Source of the DNA: Lentzea aerocolonigenes
Lineage (GTDB): Bacteria; Actinomycetota; Actinomycetes; Mycobacteriales; Pseudonocardiaceae
Assembly (NCBI RefSeq): GCF_000955955.1
Contig: NZ_JYJG01000223.1
Location: 1 to 40,892, forward strand
Direction of reading: 5' to 3'
Length of the DNA: 40,892 nucleotides
The position numbers and the translations under genes were made by a program. This document shows, one piece after another, positions 8,055 to 15,677 of the stretch; the first letter of the stretch is position 1, and each line of letters begins with the position of its first letter. The notes under the pieces were generated by a model. The model was given only the letters and a program-made list of their open reading frames with translations. It did no database searches and was not told the origin of the DNA.

Positions 8055-9127
8055 TAGTCCCTCACAGGCCATTCGTGCAGAAGGTGATCGGGGTCGGTCC
8101 GATCAGGTGTCACGACCGAACCTTGCAGGACCTGCACTCGACTGAGGATGCTGAACGTGTCCGATCCCGCGAATCGGCTCCGCACATACGCGTTGTTGCG
8201 GTCGCGAAACCGCGCATCGGTCAGAGCGCGCACCGCACCGAGGACTCCCCGGGAGTGCGCGCCGTTGCAAATGGTGATCGTGCGCTTGAGGTTGAACGGG
8301 TTGGACACCCGGCCGAAGTGCGCGACATCTTCCACGATCACCTTTCGGTACCCCTGGTTGCGCAGTACCGGCCGGAACGTCGTGAGAGCTCCGCGTTCAG
8401 CGACCTCGAAACCCGTGACGTCGGAGTCCTCGGCCCGGTTCTGCTGCCTGACAGGCAGATCCGCGCGATGCAGCACTCCGGCGGTGACCTGATTCCAGTC
8501 GACGCCGCCCAGCAGCACCAGATGGCCGGTGTACCGGTCGGGTTCGAGGGATGACGCCCCTGAACGCACTTGCACGTTGCTGGACGGGTTCAACGCTCGG
8601 ATGTGACCGTGCAGCTCGAGAAGCGAGTCCAGATCGGAGTACCGGTACAGCTCCGCGTAGTCGGGATCTTCCGGGTCGGTGAAAGGACGTTGCGTGAGCA
8701 GTCGATCGGGCAGTTCGGCGCAGACGATCGTGATGTCCTGAGTCGCCGGAAACCGCCACAGGTCGTCCGCGAACGGAGATGCGACCTCGATCGGGATTCC
8801 GCGTTCCGCGCTCTCCCGCAGCCCGGTGAGCTCGGCGAGCAGCGAGTCCCGGACCGCCTGCTCGTCGCACGTCAGCTGGGCGATGATCCGGAACGGTTGC
8901 CGCTCGACGGAGCGGGCCGTGGCGAAGAACGTCGCGTAAGCCGCCAGCCGATGTTCAGGCGGCAACACCGGGTCGTGCCGGCGTTCCCACGACGAGAGCA
9001 ACGGCACGCTGACACCCAAAGCCTCGGCCAGTTGGCGTTGCGCGATGGCTTTGCCGGTCTGGCTCGTCGTCCGCAACGACCGCAGCCGGCCAGCAAGCCG
9101 TAAAGCCGGGTCCTCGGCAGAGGGCAC
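8054..9127 (-). CDS. XRE-type HTH protein with unrecognised C-terminal domain
   Basis: About 357 residues. The N-terminal ~70 residues carry a Cro/CI-type helix-turn-helix (RQLAEALGVSVPLLSSWERR). The remaining ~270 residues form an alpha/beta region with no name I can give: ITIVCAELPDRL, a run HLVLLGGVDWN, FRPVLRNQGY and ITICNGAHSRGVLGAVRAL, an order of strand-then-Gly-rich-loop elements reminiscent of a Rossmann-like ligand-binding or nucleotide-processing domain. The start is uncertain: GTG 9125-9127 or TTG 9146-9148; neither has a well-spaced ribosome site. It is coupled through TAATG to GT paralogue 3, so it may sense a ligand and control that enzyme. Confidence 0.75.
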   Translation of the reverse strand: MPSAEDPALRLAGRLRSLRTTSQTGKAIAQRQLAEALGVSVPLLSSWERRHDPVLPPEHRLAAYATFFATARSVERQPFRIIAQLTCDEQAVRDSLLAELTGLRESAERGIPIEVASPFADDLWRFPATQDITIVCAELPDRLLTQRPFTDPEDPDYAELYRYSDLDSLLELHGHIRALNPSSNVQVRSGASSLEPDRYTGHLVLLGGVDWNQVTAGVLHRADLPVRQQNRAEDSDVTGFEVAERGALTTFRPVLRNQGYRKVIVEDVAHFGRVSNPFNLKRTITICNGAHSRGVLGAVRALTDARFRDRNNAYVRSRFAGSDTFSILSRVQVLQGSVVTPDRTDPDHLLHEWPVRD

Positions 9128-9290
9128 CCCGTCACCGTCCTCGGTCAAGGATCAGGCCCACCACCAAGATGGTCGTTCATCGCCGGTCGCAGCGCCAGCG
9201 TTCGCGACTGACTCCCGCATGTCACCCGGTCGTGGCCAACTGTCCCGAAGCGGCACCGGCGTGGTGCGCGGATGTGCTTCAGTGATCGGC

Positions 9291-9923
9291 ATGCGCTTCG
9301 CCTGGCTCCTGGTCTCCGTCGCCGCCCTCACGGCCTGCACCTCGCCGCCGGAGCCGCCGCTGGACTCGCCGGGCCCGAAGCTCGACCCGCAGGCGATCGC
9401 CTACGACAACCTCGACTTCACCCTCTCGCGGAAGCCGGTCTTCGACAGCACGTGCGAGACGCTGCCGTCGAACCTGCAGTCGTTGCTGGGCTCCGTGAAG
9501 AAGCCGGCCACGGGCATGGGCGGGACCTGCAACGCGGACATGGAGTGGGGCACGCTGACGATCGGGCTGCTCGGGCCCGGCGCCGGGCGGAAGTCGAACG
9601 CGCGGCACTTCGTGGACGTGTGGAACGGCGACCGCGGTACGGCCCACTACTTCCAGCGGTCGATCCTGCTGGACCGCTACTACGCCACCACGGCGATCAG
9701 CGGCGAGGTCAACGAGTCCTGCACGGTCACCGTGGACACCGGGTCCGAGCTGCCGTTCGAGGTGCGGGCCGCGATGGACTTCGACGAGAGCATGGCATTG
9801 ACGAAACAGGACGTCGACCAGCCGATCGACCGCGCCCTGCGGGAGTTCTGTCCCGCGGCCAGGAGTGCGGCGGAGAAGCTGCTGCCGCTGATCGACGAGA
9901 ACGGCGGCAGCAGGGCGCGCTAG
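9291..9923 (+). CDS. Putative secreted lipoprotein
   Basis: A 210-residue protein with a short lipoprotein signal: MRFAWLLVSVAALTAC, lipobox LTAC with Cys16, then a Pro/Ser-rich spacer. The mature part has four further cysteines (in STCET, GGTCN, ESCTV and EFCPA), likely two disulfides, and a LDPQAIAYDNLDF opening. The size and layout resemble DUF3558-type actinobacterial lipoproteins, but the match is only by shape. ATG 9291 is chosen because it starts the signal; GTG 9282 is in frame three codons upstream. It faces the ABC permease gene, with their stops overlapping in CTAG (9920-9923). Confidence 0.75.
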   Translation: MRFAWLLVSVAALTACTSPPEPPLDSPGPKLDPQAIAYDNLDFTLSRKPVFDSTCETLPSNLQSLLGSVKKPATGMGGTCNADMEWGTLTIGLLGPGAGRKSNARHFVDVWNGDRGTAHYFQRSILLDRYYATTAISGEVNESCTVTVDTGSELPFEVRAAMDFDESMALTKQDVDQPIDRALREFCPAARSAAEKLLPLIDENGGSRAR

Positions 9924-10684
9924 CCGGCGTCGCGGCGCTGCAGGCGGAACAGCGAGAAACCGAGCAGCGCCAGCCACAACACGAGCGAGCAGATGGTCTG
10001 CGTCCACCCGGTGCCGAGCCCGGCCAGGTGCCAGGCGGCTTCGAGCGGGTAGATCAGGCCGAACACCTCCGGCAGCGCGAGCCGCGCCACCATCAGGATC
10101 GGCACCACGATGAAGAACACCGTGAGCGAACCGCCCGTGTTCGGCACCAGCAGCGAGATGATCAGCGCGGTGAGCAGCACCAGCGCGGTGGCCAGCATGG
10201 TCACACCGAGCACCCAGCCCAGCCGCATGCCCAGCAGGTAGTTGTGGTTCAGGCCGTTCGCGGTGGTCTTGATCAGGGCCGGGAACAGGATGAACGTGAC
10301 GAGTGAGCAGATCAGCCACACCATCGCGAGAACCGTGCCCTGCGCCAGGAAGTAGCGCATGCGGGAGGGCTGCACCAGCAACGTCGGCTGCACGCTCTTG
10401 TACTGCCACTCGCCCGCGACGAGCTTGATCACGGTCGCGAAGACGAGCAGGAGTCCTATTTGGACCGCGATCAGCAGCGGCCCGATCTGCTTGCCCGCGC
10501 TCGCCAGGTTCGTCTGCGTGAGCGTGAACAGCAACATCAAGCCGACCATGAAGACCGGGGCGAACGCCAGCACGAGCTTGTCCGACCTGGTGCCGACGAG
10601 CTTGCGCAGTTCGACCACCACGAGCCGCCAGAACGGTGACCGCCCGGCCGCGCGCTGGACGGGTGGCGGGTAGGTCTGGGTCAT
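9920..10684 (-). CDS. ABC transporter permease (ABC-2 type)
   Basis: A 254-residue membrane protein with a cytosolic N-terminus and about six hydrophobic segments (VLAFAPVFMVGLMLLF, PLLIAVQIGLLLVFATVI, LAMVWLICSLVTFILF, MLATALVLLTALIISLLV, LTVFFIVVPILMVARL, ICSLVLWLALLGFSLF). It follows the ABC-2 exporter pattern, including GEWQYKSVQPTLLVQPSR after TM2, as in actinobacterial efflux permeases. The ATG start overlaps the ATPase TGA as ATGA (10681-10684). With the ATPase it forms a complete two-gene exporter; the cargo is unknown, and drug or lipid export is typical of this type. Confidence 0.88.
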   Translation of the reverse strand: MTQTYPPPVQRAAGRSPFWRLVVVELRKLVGTRSDKLVLAFAPVFMVGLMLLFTLTQTNLASAGKQIGPLLIAVQIGLLLVFATVIKLVAGEWQYKSVQPTLLVQPSRMRYFLAQGTVLAMVWLICSLVTFILFPALIKTTANGLNHNYLLGMRLGWVLGVTMLATALVLLTALIISLLVPNTGGSLTVFFIVVPILMVARLALPEVFGLIYPLEAAWHLAGLGTGWTQTICSLVLWLALLGFSLFRLQRRDAG

Positions 10685-11568
10685 GCCCTGCTCCCCGAAG
10701 TCAGGCGGAAGAACAGGTCTTCCAGGCTCATCTGCTCCTCGCGCAGCCCGAGCAACGGCACCCCCGCGGCGAACGTGACGTCCGAGACCCGCTCGACCGG
10801 CGCGTGCGCGGCGATGAAGCCGTCCGGTGCGGGCTGGATCGCGACGCCGCCCCGTTGCAACGCTTCCGCCAGCCGCTGCATGTCCTTGGCCCGCACCAGG
10901 GAACGCGAGGAAGTCGTCAGGCTCGCCAGCGGCCCGTCCGCCACGATGCGCCCGTTCCCGATCACCAGCACCCGGTCCGCGGTCTGGTCCACTTCGGACA
11001 GCACGTGACTGGACAGCAGCACCGTGCCACCCCGGGAAGCGTGCCCCCGCAACAGGGTGCGCACCGCCCGGATGCCCTCCGGGTCGAGGCCGTTGATGGG
11101 TTCGTCGAGCACCAGCAGCGGAGGGTTGGTGAGCAGGGCGTGCGCGATGCCCAGGCGCTGCCGCATGCCGAGGCTGTACTTGCCGATCTTGCGCGTCGCC
11201 GCGTCGGCCAGCCCGAGCATCTCCAGCACCTCGTCCGCCCGCCGGCTCGGCACACCCGCGAGCGTGGCGGCCATGCGCAGGTGGCCGCGGCCGCTCCGTC
11301 CAGGATGGACAGCCGCCGCGTCGAGGAGCACCCCGGCCACGTGGGACGGGTTGGGCCACGCGGTGAACGGGCGGCCCGCGACCGTCGCCTGGCCATGATC
11401 CGGCCGGGTGAGCCCGGTGATCATCCGCAGGGTCGTCGACTTGCCCGCGCCGTTGGGCCCGAGGAAGGCCGTCACGGTTCCCGGTTGGAGCTCGAAACCC
11501 ACCTGGTCGACGACCCTGCGTCCCTCGTACGTCTTGGTCAGCCCCCACGCTGTCAGCACGGGCTTCAC
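10681..11568 (-). CDS. ABC transporter ATP-binding protein
   Basis: A 295-residue ATPase with Walker A GPNGAGKST, the Q-loop region replaced by GVLLDAAAVH, signature LGMRQR, Walker B LLVLDEP, D-loop GLD and H-loop SSH. The C-terminal ~80 residues (AKDMQRLAEALQ... LRE...SLEDLFFRLT) match the tail of DrrA/CcmA-type exporters. The start GTG 11566-11568 places the reading frame at VLTAWGLTKTY, the usual family beginning. A longer frame reaches ATG 11623-11625, but that ATG lies inside a perfect inverted repeat that looks regulatory. No clear ribosome site precedes either. Confidence 0.9.
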   Translation of the reverse strand: MKPVLTAWGLTKTYEGRRVVDQVGFELQPGTVTAFLGPNGAGKSTTLRMITGLTRPDHGQATVAGRPFTAWPNPSHVAGVLLDAAAVHPGRSGRGHLRMAATLAGVPSRRADEVLEMLGLADAATRKIGKYSLGMRQRLGIAHALLTNPPLLVLDEPINGLDPEGIRAVRTLLRGHASRGGTVLLSSHVLSEVDQTADRVLVIGNGRIVADGPLASLTTSSRSLVRAKDMQRLAEALQRGGVAIQPAPDGFIAAHAPVERVSDVTFAAGVPLLGLREEQMSLEDLFFRLTSGSRA

Positions 11569-11608
11569 CGTAGCGGGCGCGGCTGTCCGTCGCGGGCCGA
11601 ATCGCCCA

Positions 11609-11667
11609 ATGGTGCGGTGCACCATCAGGTGGAGCTTCGATGTGTCGACCGCACACGTGGTGCGGTC
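11609..11667. promoter_or_regulatory. Two perfect inverted repeats between divergent genes, operator-like
   Basis: In the gap between the ABC ATPase and the PHB-depolymerase-like gene, 11609-11625 is ATGGTGC-GGT-GCACCAT (7-bp arms) and 11647-11667 is GACCGCAC-ACGTG-GTGCGGTC (8-bp arms). Both contain GGTGCGGT. Centres are about 40 bp apart, roughly four helical turns, which would suit two dimers of one regulator controlling both directions. No regulator gene is adjacent. The role is inferred from symmetry and position only. Confidence 0.4.
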
Positions 11668-11723
11668 CAGTTACCCGGTCTTAGCCTCGGTGTCGTCCTG
11701 CCTGCAACGACGGAGGCGAGCAC

Positions 11724-12938
11724 ATGCGATCGAGGAAAGCGTTGCTGGGACTGGCGATGGCCACCGGTGTGGCCGCGACCTCCCTGTCGATCTCGACGGC
11801 CGCGGTTCCGGCGCCACAGCCGGGAACCCTTGCCAGGTACGACATCACCGGCACCTACGTCAGCGGGCTGTCGTCCGGCGGCTTCCTGGCCAACCAGCTG
11901 CACGTCGCGTACTCGAGCGTCTTCCAGGGCGCCGGCATCTTCTCGGCCGGTGCCTACGACTGCGCCCAGAACAGCGTGAACACCGCCCAGTTCGCCTGCA
12001 TGGACACCTTCCAAGCGCGCAGGACGCCCGCTCAGCTGGAGGAGCTGACCAGGAGCAGGGCGGCCCAGGGCACGGTCGACCCGCCGCAGAACCTGTCGGG
12101 TGATCCGGTGTGGCTGTTCCACGGCACCGCGGACCAGACCGTCGCTCCGGCCGTGAACGACGATCTCGCCACCTACTACCGCGACTTCGGCGCTCGGGTG
12201 GCCTACCACAACACCTCAGCGGCCGGGCATGCGTGGGTCAGTCCGATCGGCCCGAACAGCTGCGGCTCCACGTCGTCGCCGTACGTCAACAACTGCGGGA
12301 CGGCCGACCCGGTGAAGGAGATGCTCACCCACCTGTTCGGCCAGGCCGGTCCGGCCGCCCCGGCACCGTCCGGCAAGCTCGTGCAGTTCGACCAGAGCGG
12401 GTACGTGCCCGGTGGCAACGCGGCGGCGGTCAGCATGGGCCGGGAGGGGTTCGCGTACGTGCCGCGGGCGTGCGAGACGGGACCGTGCAAGCTGATGGTG
12501 ACGTTGCACGGCTGCTACCAGTACTACGGTCTCGTCGGCAACGCGTTGATGGACAAGGCTTATCTCAACGAGTACGCCGACACCAACAACATGATCGTGC
12601 TCTACCCGCAGGCGACCACGATGACCGGCAACCCGCGCGGCTGCTGGGACTGGTGGGGTTACCAGTCCGCCCAGTACGCGCTCAAGTCCGGCCCGCAGAT
12701 GACCGCGATCGTGAACATGGTCAAGGCGATGACGAACGGCCAGACCACGACCCCGCCGACAACGCCTGCCCCGGACTGCGTGACCGCGAGCAACTACGCG
12801 CACACGACCGCGGGCCGCGCCTATGTCCTCTACGGACAGACCTACGCGCTTGGCTCGAACCAAGCGCTCGGCCTGTGGAACACGTTCACCAGCAGCAGCA
12901 TCCGCCAGACCTCACCGAACTACTGGGTGAAATGCTAG
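11724..12938 (+). CDS. Secreted PHB depolymerase-like esterase
   Basis: A 404-residue exported protein: Sec-type signal (residues 1 to about 28, RSRKALLGLAMATGVAATS, cleavage near AAVPA) and an alpha/beta-hydrolase domain with the early lipase box GLSSG (48-52, nucleophile Ser50). HGTADQTV carries the likely catalytic Asp and AGHAW the likely His. Then come a Cys-rich stretch and LHGCYQYY...GCWDWWGY. A Thr/Pro linker (QTTTPPTTPAP) leads to a ~45-residue C-terminal piece (ASNYAHTTAGRAYVLYGQ) that resembles the small binding modules of polyesterases. It probably hydrolyses extracellular polyhydroxybutyrate or short-chain esters. Strong GGAGG at 11712-11716. It faces the DUF3592 gene with stops overlapping in CTAG (12935-12938). 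Confidence 0.88.
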   Translation: MRSRKALLGLAMATGVAATSLSISTAAVPAPQPGTLARYDITGTYVSGLSSGGFLANQLHVAYSSVFQGAGIFSAGAYDCAQNSVNTAQFACMDTFQARRTPAQLEELTRSRAAQGTVDPPQNLSGDPVWLFHGTADQTVAPAVNDDLATYYRDFGARVAYHNTSAAGHAWVSPIGPNSCGSTSSPYVNNCGTADPVKEMLTHLFGQAGPAAPAPSGKLVQFDQSGYVPGGNAAAVSMGREGFAYVPRACETGPCKLMVTLHGCYQYYGLVGNALMDKAYLNEYADTNNMIVLYPQATTMTGNPRGCWDWWGYQSAQYALKSGPQMTAIVNMVKAMTNGQTTTPPTTPAPDCVTASNYAHTTAGRAYVLYGQTYALGSNQALGLWNTFTSSSIRQTSPNYWVKC

Positions 12939-13348
12939 TCACGGGGCCTGGGCGTCCACGCCATGAAGTTCGCGAACAGCGCGCCGAGGATCAGGACACC
13001 CAGCATGATCCCGCCGACCCAGTGCGCCTGGTCGTTGTCGGCCAGCGCGGCCTCGACGACGCGACCGTTCTCCACGTCGTAGCGGATCGTCACGCGGTCG
13101 CCGGGCGGGTGGGCCGAGCCGTTCTCGGACAGCGTCATGACCTGCTTCGAACCGTCCGGGGCCGGGAACTCGACCTTGACCGAGACGCTCTTGCCCGACT
13201 TCAGCCGTTCCTGCACCACGCCCTCGGTGCTCGCCCACGAGTGCTGCTCGGCGGACGCCCTCATCACCAGCACCAGGCCCCCGACCGCGCCCACCAGCAC
13301 GATCGCGGCCACGATCCGGCCCGTCCTCGACTTCAACGACTTCGCCAC
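12935..13348 (-). CDS. DUF3592-type small membrane protein
   Basis: A 137-residue protein with two membrane segments, near the N-terminus (IVAAIVLVGAVGGLVLVM) and C-terminus (GGIMLGVLILGALFANFM), flanking a soluble beta-rich loop (WASTEGVVQERLKSGKSVSVKVEF ... GDRVTIRYDVENGRVVEAA). This is the DUF3592 layout, with the extracytoplasmic 'G.V...' and 'V.Y.P.nP' type motif partly altered (IRYDVENG). The start is GTG 13346-13348, with GGAGG at 13353-13357; an adjacent GTG lies one codon earlier. The function is unknown for the family. Confidence 0.78.
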   Translation of the reverse strand: MAKSLKSRTGRIVAAIVLVGAVGGLVLVMRASAEQHSWASTEGVVQERLKSGKSVSVKVEFPAPDGSKQVMTLSENGSAHPPGDRVTIRYDVENGRVVEAALADNDQAHWVGGIMLGVLILGALFANFMAWTPRPRD

Positions 13349-13444
13349 CACGCCTCCTTCGGTGATCACATCGCTGCATCGGCCCCGAATGTGACAGGCA
13401 TTTGGCGGATGGACTCGCCGCCAGTCGTTGGACACGCTGTGCCG

Positions 13445-14239
13445 ATGTTCAACGGCAAGCACGTGATCATCACCGGCGGCTCCAGCGGCATCGGGCTGGA
13501 GACCGCGCGTCTGCTCGCGGCCCGCGGGGCGCGGCTGTCGTTGCTGGCGCGCGGCAGGTACAGGCTGGAGACGGCGGCGGAGGAGTTGCGCGCCACCGGG
13601 GCCCAAGTGGACTTCCGCGCGGTCGACGTGGCGGACGTGGCCGGTGTCACGAAGGTGCTGGCGGAACTGGGGCCGTGTGACGTGCTGGTCAGCTGTGCGG
13701 GGGTGGCGAGGCCCGGCAGGTTCCTGGAGCTCCCGGACGACGCGTTCCGGCAGATGATCGAGGTCGACTACTTCGGCACGCTGAACGTGGTGCGGGCGGT
13801 GGTGCCGGGGATGGTGGCACGACGGCAGGGCAGCGTGGTGGCGGTGTCGTCGGCCACGGCGCTGCTCGGGATCTACGGCTACAGCGCGTACGGGCCGGCG
13901 AAGTTCGCGGTGCGCGGGCTGATGGAGTCGTTGCGGGCGGAGCTGCGGCCGCACGGAGTCCACGTGGGCGTCGTGTTCCCGCCGGACGTGGACACGCCCC
14001 AGTTGGCCGAGGAGAACAGGTTCAAGCCCGCCGAGACGTTCGCGATCAGCGGTACGGTCAAACCGTTGCCCGCGTCGGTGGTGGCGCAGGCGATCGTGGC
14101 CGGGATCGAGAAGCGGCGGTTCCTCATCTGCCCGGACCTGAGCATGAAGGTGCTGGCGCGGTTCGGTTCGCTGCTGGCGCCGGTGCTGAACCGCTACTTC
14201 GACGGCAAGATCGCCCGGACGCGGTCCGCGGCCGCCTGA
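13445..14239 (+). CDS. Short-chain dehydrogenase/reductase, 3-ketodihydrosphingosine reductase-like
   Basis: A 264-residue classical SDR: cofactor loop TGGSSGIG (residues 10-17), a NAD(P)-binding region with LLARGR after beta2 suggesting NADPH, CAG loop, catalytic Ser in AVSSATALLG, and Tyr/Lys in YSAYGPAKFAVRG. The segment ARPGRFLELPDDAFRQMIEVDYFG and the hydrophobic end (LARFGSLLAPVLNRYFDGKI) are typical of the KDSR-like subgroup, so a long-chain 3-keto lipid is a fair substrate guess, not proven. The start ATG 13445 has no clear ribosome site; GTG 13439 is in frame. The 3' end overlaps the amidohydrolase gene tail-to-tail by 46 bp. Confidence 0.88.
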   Translation: MFNGKHVIITGGSSGIGLETARLLAARGARLSLLARGRYRLETAAEELRATGAQVDFRAVDVADVAGVTKVLAELGPCDVLVSCAGVARPGRFLELPDDAFRQMIEVDYFGTLNVVRAVVPGMVARRQGSVVAVSSATALLGIYGYSAYGPAKFAVRGLMESLRAELRPHGVHVGVVFPPDVDTPQLAEENRFKPAETFAISGTVKPLPASVVAQAIVAGIEKRRFLICPDLSMKVLARFGSLLAPVLNRYFDGKIARTRSAAA

Positions 14240-15585
14240 GCGTCGGCGATCACGCGGTCGGTGTCGCCCACCAGCTTGCCGTCCTTCTTCAGCGCCACAC
14301 CGTTCACGAACACCCACTGCACGTTCACGGGCTGCGTGTTGAAGACGAGCTGGCTCGCCCAGTCGAACCGGGGAGCGAAGTTGAGCGCCTGCGCGTTGAT
14401 CACCTGCAGATCGGCCTTCTTGCCGGGCGTCAGCGAGCCGATCTCCTTTTCCAGCCCCAACGCCTCCGCGCCGCCGAGGGTCGCCATCCGCAGCACGTCC
14501 GCGGGCTTGGGATAACGGCCAGGGTCCGCGGACTGCGCTCGCTGCAGGCCCACGGCGGCGCGCATGTTGTTGAACATGTCGGACGTGTCGTTCGTGCCGC
14601 CGTCGAGGCCGAGGCCGACCTTCATGTTGCGCGCCTTCATGCCCGGTACCCGCGCGATGCCGGATGCCAGGCGCATGTTGGAAAGCGGGTTGTGCGCGAT
14701 GCGGACGTCATGTGCCGCCAACTCGTCCAGCTCCGCGTCGGTCGCGTGCACGACGTGGTTCGCCAGCAGGCCGGGCCGGATCGCACCAGCGCGGCGCAGC
14801 ACCTCCATCTGGTCGGTCGCCGGGTCCGCTTTGGACTCCAGCAGGTGCACGTTCAACGGCACGCCGAGTTCCTGAGCCAGCTTCTCGGACGCCTCGACGT
14901 TCGCCACGTTCCAGTTCGCCGGATGCGTGCCGATCTGCAGGTGCGCCAACGGGTTGCGGTCGATCACGTCCTTCTTGATCCGACGGACCTCCGGAGCGAT
15001 CCACGAGTCCGTGCCCGCCATGAACGCGAAGACGAACCGTTGCCTGGAGTCCTGGAGCGCCTTCAGGTTGGCGCGCGCGAAGTCCGGGTTGAAGGCGTGC
15101 GACCAGTCCGTCACCGTCGTCACGCCCGTGGAAATCGCATCCAATGTGGATAGTCGCGCACCCGCATAGGCGTCGGCCCCGCTCACCGTCGAACCCTGCA
15201 ACGGCAGCACACAGCCGCCGAGCCACCCGTTGAGCTCCTTGTCCGTGGCGCACCCTCGGATCAGCGACTGCCACAGGTGCGTGTGCAGGTCCACGAAGCC
15301 GGGCAGGACGATCTTGCCCCGCCCGTCGACCACCCGCGCGCCCTCCGCCGGCACCCCACGCCCGACCGCCGCGATGTGGTCGCCGTCGATCAGCACGTCG
15401 GCGTTCTCGAGCGTGCCCAGCGCCGGGTCCATCGTGAGCACCATCGAGGCGTTGCGGACCAGCGTCCTCCCGCCGGCGGACCCCGGTTCCGGGCTCACCA
15501 GGAAACCCACGGCGAGGAGTAGGGCCAACGTCAGCGCGAACACGCGTTTCTCCACGTCAACGGACAGTATCGGCACTCGATGCAC
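14194..15585 (-). CDS. Exported amidohydrolase (deaminase/chlorohydrolase family)
   Basis: A 463-residue protein. The N-terminal 38 residues form a signal sequence or anchor (KRVFALTLALLLAVGFLV ... PEPGSAGG), after which the amidohydrolase fold starts: DGRGKIVLPGFVDLHTHLWQS (metal ligands His101/His103), then the expected His in the HPANWN and NVHLLES strands, HNPLSNMRLASG and a metal Asp in LGLDGGTNDTSD. The order matches the AtzA/TrzN, S-adenosylhomocysteine/MTA deaminase and guanine deaminase-like branch. These are usually cytosolic, so an export signal is unusual. GTG 15583-15585 is chosen for the preceding GGAG; GTG 15555 would shorten the n-region. Confidence 0.85.
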   Translation of the reverse strand: MHRVPILSVDVEKRVFALTLALLLAVGFLVSPEPGSAGGRTLVRNASMVLTMDPALGTLENADVLIDGDHIAAVGRGVPAEGARVVDGRGKIVLPGFVDLHTHLWQSLIRGCATDKELNGWLGGCVLPLQGSTVSGADAYAGARLSTLDAISTGVTTVTDWSHAFNPDFARANLKALQDSRQRFVFAFMAGTDSWIAPEVRRIKKDVIDRNPLAHLQIGTHPANWNVANVEASEKLAQELGVPLNVHLLESKADPATDQMEVLRRAGAIRPGLLANHVVHATDAELDELAAHDVRIAHNPLSNMRLASGIARVPGMKARNMKVGLGLDGGTNDTSDMFNNMRAAVGLQRAQSADPGRYPKPADVLRMATLGGAEALGLEKEIGSLTPGKKADLQVINAQALNFAPRFDWASQLVFNTQPVNVQWVFVNGVALKKDGKLVGDTDRVIADAQAAADRVRAILPSK

Positions 15586-15677
15586 TCACTCCAGTGTTGT
15601 TCCGTTCCCTGTGCGGAGCCGCCCGGCGGCGGTAAGTAATCTCCACGCCAGAGCGCACCTATGAGAGGGTTCGGGCG

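Noticed and set aside
13364..13396. TCACAT ... ATGTGA inverted repeat between the DUF3592 and SDR genes
   Set aside because: The arms are 6 bp with a 17-bp spacer, in the reverse order of the CRP-type half-sites, and common by chance. Not reported as an operator.
12110..14239. Long plus-strand frame running through the PHB depolymerase and DUF3592 region into the SDR
   Set aside because: The upstream part is a shadow with arginine-rich, low-complexity composition and no domains. Only from 13445 is there an SDR fold.
15615..15645. Short GC-rich palindromes (for example GCCGCC-C-GGCGGC) upstream of the TIR gene
   Set aside because: Such runs are frequent in 70% GC DNA and lack shared half-sites or spacing.
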